Source: Mycolicibacterium cosmeticum (GTDB taxonomy: Bacteria > Actinomycetota > Actinomycetes > Mycobacteriales > Mycobacteriaceae). Taken from it: DNA of 64,000 nucleotides. Where the stretch lies: NCBI GenBank assembly GCA_016197365.1, contig JACPVS010000019.1, positions 1 to 64,000 on the forward strand. Direction: 5' to 3'. Under the pieces are notes generated by a model. The model was given only the letters and a program-made list of their open reading frames with translations. It searched no databases and was not told where the DNA came from. How positions within the stretch are numbered: the stretch's first letter is position 1; the number at the start of each line of letters is the position of its first letter. A program made the position numbers and the translations under genes. Positions 54,883-63,578 of this stretch are shown here, in pieces.

Positions 54883-56276
54883 GGAATCAGCCCCTTACCG
54901 TCGATGGCCTGCTGCACCTGATGGGTCAGCTCGTCGGCGGTGCGCTCCGGATCGATGGCGTTGATCGGCGCCAGCGTCGCGGAGATCCGCGTCGACACCG
55001 ACTGGTACACCGGCGTGGCCGGCCGCACCGCGGCATTCGTGAGCTGCTGGCGGATGATCTTCCACTGCGGGTACTTCTTCTGGAACTCCGGATCGTCGTA
55101 CAGCGAGGTGCGCACCGCGGGCAGGCCGCCCTCGACCGAGGTGTAGCGCTGGTTCTCCACGCTGCGCAGGCAGCGGATGGCCTCGAACGCCTCGGCCTTG
55201 TGCTGGGTGTTGCGCCCGACCGCGAGATTCAGGCCACCGAGGGTCACCCGGGCCTGCTCGCCCGGTGTCACCGCGGGGTACGGCGCGAAACCGAACACCT
55301 TCTTGCTGGCGTCGTAGGCGATGTCGAACTGCTCGTCCGACGGCGAGAAGGTGCCGACATCGTTGATGGCACCATTCATCGCCGGGTCGTCCCCCAGCGG
55401 CAGAAAGCTCACCCCGCCCTTGGTGGCGTTCTCCAGCATGGAGGGCAGCACGAACGGCCAGTTGACTTCCAGTGCCGCTTTGCCCTGTTCGAGCGCGAGA
55501 CGTGCGGTGCCCTCGTCGGTCTGGGTGATCGACGGGTCCGCCCCGGGCGCGGTGGCAACCGATTTGATGATGGACAACGCCTTGATGGTGGCGGCGCGGT
55601 GCTCCGGGGTGTCGGTGAGCGTGACGGTCTTGCCGTCATCGGAGAGCACCTGCCCGCCCGCACTCTGCAGCAACGTGTTGAACCACACCACCAAGCCCTC
55701 GTACTGCTTGGCCTGCACCGCGATCCAGCTCGGGCCGCCCTCGTTGTGCAGGCGGGTGACCTCGGTCACCATCGCATCCCAGGTGGCCGGCGGCTCGCTC
55801 ATCAAATCTGCGCGGTACCAAAGCAATTGGGTGTTCGTTGTGATCGGCGCCGCGTAAAGCTGGTCCTGCCAGCGCGATGTGGCCAGCGGACCGGGCAGTG
55901 TATTGCTCTCCGCATCGGCCACGGCCTGGCCGGCAGGATCCTCCGACAGCGGCAACACCCAACCGGCTTCGGCGAATTCGGCGGTCCACACCACGTCGAG
56001 CGCCATCACGTCGAGCGATTTGTCATTTCCGGTGAGCCGGCGCGCCAACTGGAGTCGCTGGTCGTCTGCGGCTTTGGGCAAGGACACCTGCTTGATGGTG
56101 AAGCGCCCACCGAGTTGTTCGTTGCACCGTTTGGAGACGGCCGTGAACGTAGCCATCTCGCTTGCCGGTGTGTAGTAGCTGATGACGATTCCGTCGTCCT
56201 TGGCTCCACACGCCGAGACCACCGATCCCGCCGTGAGCGCGGCCAACACCGCAGCGCAGAGCCGTCGTGTCCGCAC
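54879..56276 (-). CDS. lpqY: trehalose-binding lipoprotein LpqY
   Basis: A 465-residue substrate-binding lipoprotein. The signal peptide ends at lipobox VSAC (Cys23). The mature protein matches M. tuberculosis LpqY (Rv1235) in FTAVSKRCNEQLGGRFTIKQ, LARRLTGNDKSLDVMALDVV, APITTNTQLLWYRADL and PATPVYQSVSTRISATL. LpqY captures trehalose released during trehalose-monomycolate turnover at the cell surface. The GTG at 56276 gives a standard lipoprotein signal; an in-frame start at 56315 would add 13 residues without homology. Confidence 0.95.
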   Translation of the reverse strand: MRTRRLCAAVLAALTAGSVVSACGAKDDGIVISYYTPASEMATFTAVSKRCNEQLGGRFTIKQVSLPKAADDQRLQLARRLTGNDKSLDVMALDVVWTAEFAEAGWVLPLSEDPAGQAVADAESNTLPGPLATSRWQDQLYAAPITTNTQLLWYRADLMSEPPATWDAMVTEVTRLHNEGGPSWIAVQAKQYEGLVVWFNTLLQSAGGQVLSDDGKTVTLTDTPEHRAATIKALSIIKSVATAPGADPSITQTDEGTARLALEQGKAALEVNWPFVLPSMLENATKGGVSFLPLGDDPAMNGAINDVGTFSPSDEQFDIAYDASKKVFGFAPYPAVTPGEQARVTLGGLNLAVGRNTQHKAEAFEAIRCLRSVENQRYTSVEGGLPAVRTSLYDDPEFQKKYPQWKIIRQQLTNAAVRPATPVYQSVSTRISATLAPINAIDPERTADELTHQVQQAIDGKGLIP

Positions 56277-56369
56277 CAGCCGGCCTCCGTCCGTCGGGGA
56301 ACCTCCCGCGGCCAAACCGTAGAGCTATTGCGACGTCATATGCAACCGTATCCGCGGCGCGTTGCCCAC

Positions 56370-56882
56370 TCAGATCGTCAAGCGCGCCAGCAGATCCCGG
56401 CCCTGCTCGGCACCCGCGGGCTCACACAGCACGTCGTAACGGCCCGCCACCAACTGCATGGTCGAGCTGAAATCCCTTGTGCCGCGGGCCATTGCGTACG
56501 GAATCGCCGACGTGATGAGGCCGAAGAACACGCCCGCGATCAGGCCGGTGACCAGCGCACCCCACGGGCTGGGACTGAAGAACCCGAGGATCAAGCCGAT
56601 GAACAGGCCCAGCCAGGCGCCGGAGAGCACCCCGCCGCCGATCACCTTGGGCCACGTCAGCCGGCCCGTCACGCGCTCGACCTGCATGAGGTCCACACCG
56701 ACGATGGTGACCTGCTGCACCGGAAACTCTTGATCGGACAGGTAATCCACCGCGCGCTGGGCTTCGGCGTAGGTGGGATAGGACCCGATGGGCCAACCCT
56801 TGGGCGGGGTGGGCAGCGGCGCGGGGCCGCGGCCGCCGGGGGTGGCACCCGGTGTCTGGCCGGGCTGTAGAGGACTGCTCAT
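56370..56882 (-). CDS. general-stress-type membrane protein (Rv1234 type)
   Basis: A 170-residue protein. A Pro-rich N-terminus leads into PIGSYPTYAEAQRAVDYLSD and VQQVTIVGVDLMQVERVTG, a small alpha/beta domain as in YflT-type general stress proteins. Two TM segments follow (GGGVLSGAWLGLFIGLIL and GALVTGLIAGVFFGLITS), with a cytoplasmic end RYDVLCEPAGAEQGRDLLA. It corresponds to Rv1234, the neighbour of lpqY. It lies about 90 nt upstream of lpqY in the same direction. Function unknown. Confidence 0.82.
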   Translation of the reverse strand: MSSPLQPGQTPGATPGGRGPAPLPTPPKGWPIGSYPTYAEAQRAVDYLSDQEFPVQQVTIVGVDLMQVERVTGRLTWPKVIGGGVLSGAWLGLFIGLILGFFSPSPWGALVTGLIAGVFFGLITSAIPYAMARGTRDFSSTMQLVAGRYDVLCEPAGAEQGRDLLARLTI

Positions 56883-57022
56883 CGTGAGTTCTCCTTTATG
56901 CGCGAAAAGGTGCCGCCCACCAACCTATCGGTATTCGCGGGTGCGCACCGATGCGCGGTGGGTCTGGACGCGCATGAAACACCGGCACCGCGAGGACCAG
57001 CGCATACGCTACGTTGTGGGGC

Positions 57023-57721
57023 ATGACAGAACCGGGCCAGGACACGGGCGCGACATCATCGTCGGGGTCGTCTGAGGCATCATCGGATTCGGGTTCCGCA
57101 GCCGAACCGCAGTCGGGCGCCTACGAGGCACCGCCCATCGAGCAGACACCCGACGCCGGACAGCCACCATCGGCACCGGACTACCCGGGTTACGGGCCGC
57201 CGCAGGGGTACGACGCGCCGCCCAGTTATCAACCGCCGAGCTATCAGCCGCCCGGTTACGACCAGCAGAGCTATGGACAGCCCAGCTACCCGCCGCCGGG
57301 TTATGACGTGCCGCCCACCTATCAGCCGGGCGGTTACCCGCCCCCGCCGCCGCCGAACTTCGGCGCGCCCTACCCCGATCCCTCCGGTTATGGCGCTCCC
57401 GGGTACGGGAATGCGCCATACGGGACCCCGCCGCCACCGCCGTACGGCGCCGCGCCGGGTTACCCGCCCGCCGGGTACGGCGGCGCACCGTATGGCGCAC
57501 CGGCCGCCGGAACCAATCCGCTGGCCATCGGCTCGCTCGTCGCCTCGGCGATCGGTGTGCTGTGCGGCATCGGCTCGATCATCGGGATCGTGCTCGGCAT
57601 CGTCGCGCTCAACCAGATCAAGCAGACCCGCCAGGGTGGGCACGGACTGGCCATCGCCGGCATCGCGGTAGGCGCGGTGTCGCTGGTGCTCAGCATGGTT
57701 CTCGCCGCCACCGTGTTGTGA
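57023..57721 (+). CDS. Pro/Gly/Tyr-rich membrane protein with DUF4190-type C-terminus
   Basis: A 232-residue protein. Residues 1-40 are Ser/Glu rich. Residues about 45-165 consist of Tyr-Pro-Pro-rich repeats (YGPPQGYDAPPSYQPPSY and similar). The C-terminal part has two TM helices (IGSLVASAIGVLCGIGSIIG and LAIAGIAVGAVSLVLSM) flanking LNQIKQTRQGGHG, the DUF4190 pattern. It corresponds to Rv1233c. The ATG at 57023 follows TACGTT (57010-57015) by 7 nt, so the mRNA is probably leaderless. Likely an envelope or division-associated protein; function unknown. Confidence 0.8.
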   Translation: MTEPGQDTGATSSSGSSEASSDSGSAAEPQSGAYEAPPIEQTPDAGQPPSAPDYPGYGPPQGYDAPPSYQPPSYQPPGYDQQSYGQPSYPPPGYDVPPTYQPGGYPPPPPPNFGAPYPDPSGYGAPGYGNAPYGTPPPPPYGAAPGYPPAGYGGAPYGAPAAGTNPLAIGSLVASAIGVLCGIGSIIGIVLGIVALNQIKQTRQGGHGLAIAGIAVGAVSLVLSMVLAATVL

Positions 57722-57731
57722 GCGCGCCGGC

Positions 57732-58148
57732 ATGACCCAACCCCCGCCGCCCGGGCCGTATCCACCGCCGGATCCGTTCGCGCCGGTGGACTACCCGACC
57801 GACCCCGGGCTGCCACCGGTGGTCTACCCGGGTCCCTACCCGGTGCCGGGCTATCCGCCGTACGCATATCCCGGGTATGACCCGTACCGGCAGAAGCCGC
57901 TCGGCACCAACGGCAAGGCGATCGCGGCCCTGGTCGTGGCGCTCGGCGGGCTGGTGTTCTGTGGGTTCCCGTCGGTGGTCGGGCTGGTCCTGGGCGTGAT
58001 CGCGATGCGGGAGACCCGGCGCACCGGCCAGGACGGCTGGGGCCTGGCGCTGGCCGGCACCATCATCGGCGGCCTGGCCACCGCCGGCCTGGTGCTCTAC
58101 ATACTGCTGTGGGTCGGGATCATCGCCAGCGGCTTCTCCCTCGTCTAG
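57732..58148 (+). CDS. Pro-rich DUF4190 membrane protein
   Basis: A 138-residue paralogue-like neighbour of the preceding gene, starting 10 nt after its stop. The N-terminal half is Pro/Tyr-rich (PPPPGPYPPPDPFAPVDY, PVPGYPPYAYPGYDPY). The C-terminal half has two TM helices around MRETRRTGQDGWG, again the DUF4190 pattern. The pair probably arose by duplication and may act together in the membrane; that is inference. It converges with the CitE-like gene with a 4-nt overlap. Confidence 0.75.
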   Translation: MTQPPPPGPYPPPDPFAPVDYPTDPGLPPVVYPGPYPVPGYPPYAYPGYDPYRQKPLGTNGKAIAALVVALGGLVFCGFPSVVGLVLGVIAMRETRRTGQDGWGLALAGTIIGGLATAGLVLYILLWVGIIASGFSLV

Positions 58149-59098
58149 CGGGGCTGGAACGGCGCGACCGTCCGCGCCATCCCCGCCGCCCGCCCCTTGC
58201 CCGCGATCACCAGCGCCATCTTGCGGCTGGCCTCGTCGATCATCTCGTCGCCGAGCATCACCGCACCGCGCGCGCCGCCGGCCTGCGAGGTGTGCCATTC
58301 ATAGGCCTCCAGGATCAACTCGGCGTGGTCGTAGTCGTCCTGGCGGGGGCTGAAAACCTCATTGCCCGCCGCGATCTGATCCGGGTGCAGCACCCACTTG
58401 CCGTCGTAGCCGAGTGCGGCGACGCGGCCCGCGATCCGGCGGAACGCGTCGGTGTCGCGCACCTTCAGATACGGGCCGTCCACGGCGTTGATGCCGTGCG
58501 TGCGGGCGGCGACCAGGATGGTCATCAACACGTGGTGGTAGGCGTCGCCGACGTCGTAGCCCTCGGGCTGTTCCCCGACCACCAGGGTGCGCATGTTGAG
58601 GCTGGCCATCATGTCGGCAGGCCCGAGGACCAGTGCCTGCACCCGCGGCGCAGCGGCGATCTCGTTCACGTGCGTCAGCCCGGCCGCATTCTCGATCTGC
58701 GCTTCGATGCCGATGCGCCCCACCGGAAGTCCGTGGGTGAGTTCCAGTTGGGTCAGCAGCAGGTCCAGTGCCCGCACGTGCGCGGCGTCGGTCACCTTGG
58801 GCAGCACCACGATGTCGAGGCTTGCGCCCGCGGCGGCAACGACCTCGATGATGTCGGCGTGCGTCCAGGGCGTGGTCCAGTCGTTGACCCGAACCCCACG
58901 CAACTGTCCGGCCCAGCCGGGCTCGGCGAGCGCGGCGGCGACACGGGTGCGGGCGGCGGCCTTGGCGTCGGCGGCCACCGCATCCTCGAGGTCGAGGAAC
59001 ACCTGGTCGGCGGGCAGAGACTTGGCCTTCTGAATCATCTTGTCGCTGCTACCCGGAACCGAAAGGCAGGTTCGGCGGGGGCGATACAGGTTGTCCAC
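58145..59098 (-). CDS. CitE-like CoA-ester lyase (HpcH/HpaI aldolase family)
   Basis: A 317-residue TIM-barrel lyase. Characteristic segments are YRPRRTCLSVPGSSDKM near the start, DQVFLDLEDAVAADAK (acidic metal-ligand region), AALGYDGKWVLHPDQIAA and EVFSPRQDD. CitE-like proteins cleave or hydrolyse acyl-CoAs such as malyl-, citramalyl- or citryl-CoA; without CitD/CitF here it is not a citrate lyase subunit. The GTG at 59098 aligns with the usual N-terminus; an upstream start at 59137 would overlap the divergent gene. The start regions of the two divergent genes are only about 25 nt apart, so their promoters overlap. Confidence 0.85.
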   Translation of the reverse strand: MDNLYRPRRTCLSVPGSSDKMIQKAKSLPADQVFLDLEDAVAADAKAAARTRVAAALAEPGWAGQLRGVRVNDWTTPWTHADIIEVVAAAGASLDIVVLPKVTDAAHVRALDLLLTQLELTHGLPVGRIGIEAQIENAAGLTHVNEIAAAPRVQALVLGPADMMASLNMRTLVVGEQPEGYDVGDAYHHVLMTILVAARTHGINAVDGPYLKVRDTDAFRRIAGRVAALGYDGKWVLHPDQIAAGNEVFSPRQDDYDHAELILEAYEWHTSQAGGARGAVMLGDEMIDEASRKMALVIAGKGRAAGMARTVAPFQPR

Positions 59099-59110
59099 AC
59101 TGTCAGTCTC

Positions 59111-59116
59111 TACGCT
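59111..59116 (+). promoter_or_regulatory. -10 element for leaderless CBS/MgtE-type gene
   Basis: TACGCT is followed by 7 nt and the ATG at 59124. It overlaps the possible minus-strand -10 (TAGAGA, 59107-59112) of the CitE-like gene. Confidence 0.55.
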
Positions 59117-59123
59117 TGCCCTC

Positions 59124-60410
59124 ATGGTTGCGGTCAACCGGGTCTATGCGGCCCGACTTGCGGGGATGGTGGTGCTCGGCCCGGACGGCGAGTCCATCGG
59201 CCGCGTCCGCGACGTGGTGGTGAGCATCAGCGTCGTCCGTCAGCAACCCCGAGTTCTCGGACTCGTCGTCGAATTGCTCACCCGCAGAAGAATTTTCGTA
59301 CCCATCCTGCGAGTCACTGCCATCGAACCGAATGCGGTGACCCTCAGCACCGGAAACGTGTCGCTGCGCCGGTTCGCCCAACGCCCCGGCGAGGTCCTGG
59401 TGTTGGGCCAGGTGCTCGACACCCGGGTCCGGGTGGATGATCCCGAGCTCGAAATGCTCAGCGGCACCGACGTCGTCGTGGTCGATCTCGGCGTCGAGCA
59501 GGTGCGCTCGCGGGACTGGCTGGTGACCAAGGTCGCGGTGCGCAACCACCGCAGGCTCGGCCGCCGCACCTCCATGCACATCGTCGACTGGCAGAACGTG
59601 ACGGGCCTGACCCCGTCGGCGCTGAACCTGCCCGGCCAAGGCGTGGCGCAGCTGCTGGCCCAGTTCGAGGGCAAGCGTCCCATCGAGGTCGCCGACGCCA
59701 TCCGCGACCTACCCGCGAAGCGTCGCTTCGAGGTGGTCAGCGCCCTCGGCGACGAGCGGCTGGCCGACATCCTGCAGGAGCTGCCCGAAAGCGAGCAGGC
59801 CGAACTTCTGGAGCAGCTGGACACCGAACGAGCCGCCGACGTGCTCGAGGAGATGGACCCCGACGACGCGGCCGACCTGCTGGCCGAGCTCGACGCGACC
59901 CGCGCCGAACTCCTGCTGGCGCGGATGGACCCGGAGGATTCCGAGCCGGTGCGCCGGCTGCTCAAGCACTCCCCGGACACCGCGGGCGGTCTGATGACCT
60001 CCGATCCGGTGGTGCTGGCACCGGACACCACCGTGGCCGAGGCGCTGGCCCGGATCCGTGACCCCGACCTGACCCCCGCGCTGGCCTCGCTGGCGTTCGT
60101 CGTCCGCCCGCCGACGGCCACCCCGACGGGCCGTTATCTGGGCTGCGTGCACCTGCAGCGCCTGTTGCGGGAGCCGCCGGCATCACTGGTCAGCGGCATC
60201 GTCGACAAGAACCTGCCCAGCCTGACCCCGGAGTCGTCGCTGGCCGCGGTGACGCGGTACTTCGCTGCCTACAACCTGGTGTGCGGACCCGTGGTGGACG
60301 CACAGAATCACCTGCTGGGCGCGGTGTCGGTGGACGACGTGCTCGACCATCTGCTGCCGCACGACTGGCGGGTGAGCGCCGAGGAACCGGAACTGGGGGC
60401 GGCCACATGA
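59124..60410 (+). CDS. PRC-barrel / MgtE-N / CBS domain protein
   Basis: A 428-residue soluble protein. The N-terminal ~160 residues form PRC-barrel-like units (LGPDGESIGRVRDVVV, VRDWLV-like RSRDWLVTKVAVRNH). The middle is the MgtE N-terminal superhelix, with repeats such as RLADILQELPESEQAELLEQ and DVLEEMDPDDAADLLAEL. The C-terminal part is a CBS pair (GGLMTSDPVVLAPDTTVAEA, CGPVVDAQNHLLGAVSVDDVL). The MgtE membrane channel domain is absent. It corresponds to Rv1232c and overlaps the DUF1003 membrane gene by 4 nt, so the two may together sense or handle Mg2+; that is inference. Confidence 0.87.
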   Translation: MVAVNRVYAARLAGMVVLGPDGESIGRVRDVVVSISVVRQQPRVLGLVVELLTRRRIFVPILRVTAIEPNAVTLSTGNVSLRRFAQRPGEVLVLGQVLDTRVRVDDPELEMLSGTDVVVVDLGVEQVRSRDWLVTKVAVRNHRRLGRRTSMHIVDWQNVTGLTPSALNLPGQGVAQLLAQFEGKRPIEVADAIRDLPAKRRFEVVSALGDERLADILQELPESEQAELLEQLDTERAADVLEEMDPDDAADLLAELDATRAELLLARMDPEDSEPVRRLLKHSPDTAGGLMTSDPVVLAPDTTVAEALARIRDPDLTPALASLAFVVRPPTATPTGRYLGCVHLQRLLREPPASLVSGIVDKNLPSLTPESSLAAVTRYFAAYNLVCGPVVDAQNHLLGAVSVDDVLDHLLPHDWRVSAEEPELGAAT

Positions 60411-60961
60411 GCGACCGCATCGACACCCCGCGGCTGTCCCGCCGGCGACTGACCCCGCAGTTCGACGTGGAGGCCGCCGGCCGTTTCGGCGAATCGTTCG
60501 CCAGGTTCCTCGGGACCGGCCGCTACCTGGCGATCCAGACCGTCTTCGTCATCGTGTGGATCCTGCTGAACCTGTTCGCGGTGGGATTGCAGTGGGATCC
60601 GTACCCGTTCATCCTGCTCAACCTGGCCTTCTCGACGCAGGCCGCCTACGCCGCACCCCTGATCCTGCTGGCCCAGAATCGGCAGGAGAACCGGGACCGG
60701 GTGGCCCTGGAAGAAGACCGCCGTCGCGCCGAGCAGACCAAGGCCGACACCGAGTTCCTGGCTCGCGAGTTGGCCGCGCTGCGGTTGGCGGTCGGCGAGG
60801 TCGCCACCCGCGACTACCTGCGCCACGAACTGGAAGACCTGCGCGACATGCTCATCGAGCTGGTGCCGCCGAAGAACAAGAAGAAGAGCAAACACGCCCC
60901 GCCCCCGGTCGAGGACGAGGCCACCGAGCCCGCTGAATTCAGCCTGGACAGCAATAGCTGA
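60407..60961 (+). CDS. DUF1003 membrane protein
   Basis: A 184-residue protein with two TM helices (YLAIQTVFVIVWILLNLFAV and FILLNLAFSTQAAYAAPLIL), the DUF1003 pattern, followed by QNRQENRDRVALEEDRRRAE and a charged, partly coiled-coil C-terminus with a Lys-rich stretch (KNKKKSKHA). It corresponds to Rv1231c. The ATG overlaps the stop of the CBS/MgtE gene (ATGA), so both are made together. Role unknown; its coupling to a Mg2+-sensor-like protein is the main hint. Confidence 0.85.
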   Translation: MSDRIDTPRLSRRRLTPQFDVEAAGRFGESFARFLGTGRYLAIQTVFVIVWILLNLFAVGLQWDPYPFILLNLAFSTQAAYAAPLILLAQNRQENRDRVALEEDRRRAEQTKADTEFLARELAALRLAVGEVATRDYLRHELEDLRDMLIELVPPKNKKKSKHAPPPVEDEATEPAEFSLDSNS

Positions 60962-61045
60962 CCATTGCCCCACCACAGCGATCACCCAATGGGTATGGTG
61001 ACTTGGTTCACAACCAGTCGGGCACCGCACAACTAGGACGGTTGA

Positions 61046-62362
61046 GTGTTCAAAGGGGGAAGCGCCGCCCTTGAGGCAGCGCGGCGCCGAGCAGGCCGAG
61101 CGGTCAGCAAGCCCGTCTTCGGTATCGCGGTGCTCACGCCTATCGTCCTGGCCATGAGCGTGGGGGCCTCGGCCCCGTCGATCAAACCCGTGCGTGACAC
61201 CACCGTCACCCCGCTGGCGGCCGTCGGCCCCGTCGTGCCCGACGATTCGGGTACCTCCATCGTCGCCGCCTTCAAGACGCCCCGCCCGTTCCGCATCGGC
61301 GGCGGCGCCCTGTCCGCTCCCCCGCCCGCCGTGGTGGTCAATTCGCCTGGCAGCCTTCGCATTCCGTCGATCACGCTGAACGCGTACCGCAATGCCGAAC
61401 GCATGATGGCGGCGGCCGTACCGGGCTGCGGGATGAGCTGGAACATTCTGGCCGGTATCGGCCGGATCGAGTCGATGCATGCCAACGGCGGCTCCACCGA
61501 CGTCAACGGCACCGCGGTGCGGCCGATCTACGGCCCCGCGCTGGACGGCACCCTGCCCGGCAACGAGGTCATCGTCCAGAGCCGCAGCAACGACCGCGTC
61601 AACTACGCGCGGGCCATGGGACCGATGCAGTTCCTGCCCGGCACGTGGTCGCGCTACGCCGCCGACGGCAACGGCGACGGCAAGGCCGACGTGCAGAACG
61701 TGTTCGACGCGACCCTCGCCGCCGCCCGCTACCTGTGCAGCGGTGGTTTGAACCTGCGTGACCCGAACCAGGTCATGACGGCGATCCTGCGCTACAACAA
61801 CTCCGTCGCCTACGCCCAGAACGTGCTCGGCTGGGCGCGCGCGTACGCGACCGGCGTGGTGCCGGTGAACCTCCCTGCCATCACCGGACCGGTGCCACCA
61901 CTGGGCGACGCCCACCTGGACACCAACCCCGAGGGCATCGGGCCCGGTCTGCCGCTGAACGCCATCAGCCTGCCGTCGGGCGACCCGTTGGCGCTGACCC
62001 CGATCTTCGATGTGGGCCGCACCGACGTCGCCAGCCAGTTGCCGACCGCACCCGGACCCGGGCAGGGCGTGGCACCGCAACAGAACTGCGCGGTGTTCTG
62101 CATCGGCCAGAACGTGCCGTCACCCGAACCCGCCGCGCCACCCGCGCCATTCAATCCGTTCGCTCCCCCGCCGGTGTTCAACCCGTTCGCGCCGCCGCCG
62201 GCCGCTCCGGTTCCGGACGCGCCGCCCGCGCCGTTCACCGCGCCGCTGCCCGCGGCAGTGGTCCCGATCGCCCCGCCGCCGCCGTTCAACCCGTTCGCCC
62301 CGCCGTCGGCACCCGCCGCGCCGGTGGTACCGCTGGGGCCCGCGCCCGGCCCCGCGAACTGA
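61046..62362 (+). CDS. membrane-anchored or secreted lytic transglycosylase
   Basis: A 438-residue protein. A signal/anchor segment (PVFGIAVLTPIVLAMSVG) lies at about 23-40. The SLT/MltB-like domain runs from about 110 to 280, with the catalytic Glu in GIGRIESMHANGG, and MGPMQFLPGTWSRYAAD, ADVQNVFDATLAAARYLC and LRYNNSVAYAQNVL. The C-terminus is Pro/Ala-rich (PFNPFAPPP repeats). The enzyme cleaves peptidoglycan to anhydro-muropeptides. It corresponds to Rv1230c. The GTG at 61046 follows TAGGAC by 6 nt and no Shine-Dalgarno is seen. Confidence 0.88.
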   Translation: MFKGGSAALEAARRRAGRAVSKPVFGIAVLTPIVLAMSVGASAPSIKPVRDTTVTPLAAVGPVVPDDSGTSIVAAFKTPRPFRIGGGALSAPPPAVVVNSPGSLRIPSITLNAYRNAERMMAAAVPGCGMSWNILAGIGRIESMHANGGSTDVNGTAVRPIYGPALDGTLPGNEVIVQSRSNDRVNYARAMGPMQFLPGTWSRYAADGNGDGKADVQNVFDATLAAARYLCSGGLNLRDPNQVMTAILRYNNSVAYAQNVLGWARAYATGVVPVNLPAITGPVPPLGDAHLDTNPEGIGPGLPLNAISLPSGDPLALTPIFDVGRTDVASQLPTAPGPGQGVAPQQNCAVFCIGQNVPSPEPAAPPAPFNPFAPPPVFNPFAPPPAAPVPDAPPAPFTAPLPAAVVPIAPPPPFNPFAPPSAPAAPVVPLGPAPGPAN

Positions 62363-62391
62363 CCCGGTCCGGGGGCCGCAGGTAGGCGGCC

Positions 62392-62397
62392 TAGACT
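62392..62397 (+). promoter_or_regulatory. -10 element for mrp
   Basis: TAGACT ends 5 nt before GTG 62403 and 8 nt before ATG 62406, so either codon could be the leaderless start. Confidence 0.45.
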
Positions 62398-62405
62398 CGG
62401 CTGTG

Positions 62406-63548
62406 ATGTCTGCGACGAATAACGACCTGGCAGCGGCGGTTCGGACCGCCCTGGGCAAAGTGGTCGACCCCGAACTGCGCCGTCCGATCACCGAGGTCGG
62501 GATGGTCAAGAACGTCACCATCGACGACGCCTCCGGTGTGCACGTCGAGGTGTACCTGACCACCTCGGCCTGCCCGAAGAAAACCGAGATCATCGATCGC
62601 GTGACCGCGGCGGTGACCGACGTGCCGGGCACCGGGGCCGTCAAGGTCACCCTCGACGTGATGAACGACGAGCAGCGCGCCGAACTGCGCACGCTGCTGC
62701 GCGGCGACTCCCGGGAACCCGTCATCCCGTTCTCCCAGCCCAATTCGCTGACCAGGGTCTACGCGGTCGCGTCCGGCAAGGGCGGGGTCGGCAAGTCCAG
62801 CGTGACGGTCAACCTGGCCGCCGCCCTGGCCGCCCGCGGACTGTCGGTGGGCCTGCTGGACGCCGATATCTACGGCCATTCGGTGCCCCGCATGATGGGC
62901 GTCGTCGACCGGCCCACCCAGGTCGACTCGATGATCCTGCCGCCGATCGCCCACGAGGTGAAGGTCATCTCGATCGCCATGTTCACCCAGGGGAACACGC
63001 CGGTGGTGTGGCGCGGACCGATGCTGCACCGTGCGCTGCAGCAGTTCCTGGCCGACGTGTACTGGGGCGACCTGGACGTGCTGCTACTCGACCTGCCGCC
63101 GGGCACCGGCGACATCGCGATCTCGGTGTCGCAGCTGATCCCGGGCGCCGAGATCCTGGTGGTCACCACCCCGCAGTCGGCGGCCGCCGAGGTGGCCGAG
63201 CGGGCCGGCGCCATCGCCCTGCAGACCCGGCAGCGGATCGTGGGCGTCGTCGAGAACATGGCGGGCCTGACGCTGCCCGACGGCACCACCATGGCGATCT
63301 TCGGTGAGGGCGGCGGGCGCCAGGTGTCGGAGTCGCTGACCCGTTCGGTGGGCGCGGATGTGCCGCTGCTGGGCCAGGTTCCGCTGGACCCGGCGCTGGT
63401 GACCGCCGGCGACACCGGGGTGCCGTTGGTGCTGTCGCACCCGGATTCGACGGCCGCCAAGGAATTGCTCAAGATCGCCGACGCGCTGGGCGCGCGCAAG
63501 CGCGGGCTCGCCGGGATGTCGCTGGGGCTCGATCCCGCCGGCCGGTAG
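62406..63548 (+). CDS. mrp: Mrp/NBP35-family iron-sulphur cluster carrier ATPase
   Basis: A 380-residue P-loop ATPase. The N-terminal DUF59/MIP18 domain has DPELRRPITEVGMV and Cys56 in TTSACPKK. The deviant Walker A SGKGGVGKSS lies near 123, followed by GLLDADIYGHSVPRMMG and LLLDLPPGTGDIAI. The CxxC cluster motif found after VVENM in enterobacterial ApbC is absent here (VVENMAGLTLPDG), as I recall is also the case in M. tuberculosis Mrp (Rv1229c). It probably helps deliver Fe-S clusters, although the mode of cluster binding is unclear. The downstream tatB gene converges with an 18-nt gap. Confidence 0.92.
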   Translation: MSATNNDLAAAVRTALGKVVDPELRRPITEVGMVKNVTIDDASGVHVEVYLTTSACPKKTEIIDRVTAAVTDVPGTGAVKVTLDVMNDEQRAELRTLLRGDSREPVIPFSQPNSLTRVYAVASGKGGVGKSSVTVNLAAALAARGLSVGLLDADIYGHSVPRMMGVVDRPTQVDSMILPPIAHEVKVISIAMFTQGNTPVVWRGPMLHRALQQFLADVYWGDLDVLLLDLPPGTGDIAISVSQLIPGAEILVVTTPQSAAAEVAERAGAIALQTRQRIVGVVENMAGLTLPDGTTMAIFGEGGGRQVSESLTRSVGADVPLLGQVPLDPALVTAGDTGVPLVLSHPDSTAAKELLKIADALGARKRGLAGMSLGLDPAGR

Positions 63549-63578
63549 TTCTAGGTGGCGTCAGTTCTAGGTGGCGTC
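63547..63578. repeat. 16-bp perfect tandem duplication at the mrp/tatB junction
   Basis: AGTTCTAGGTGGCGTC occurs at 63547-63562 and again at 63563-63578. The unit contains the tatB stop codon (as CTA), so a second in-frame-like stop sequence is left downstream. Both coding regions remain intact. Confidence 0.85.

Noticed and set aside
54921..56870. 649-codon plus-strand frame opposite lpqY and the stress protein gene
   Set aside because: Crosses two real genes on the other strand and shows no homology-like pattern.
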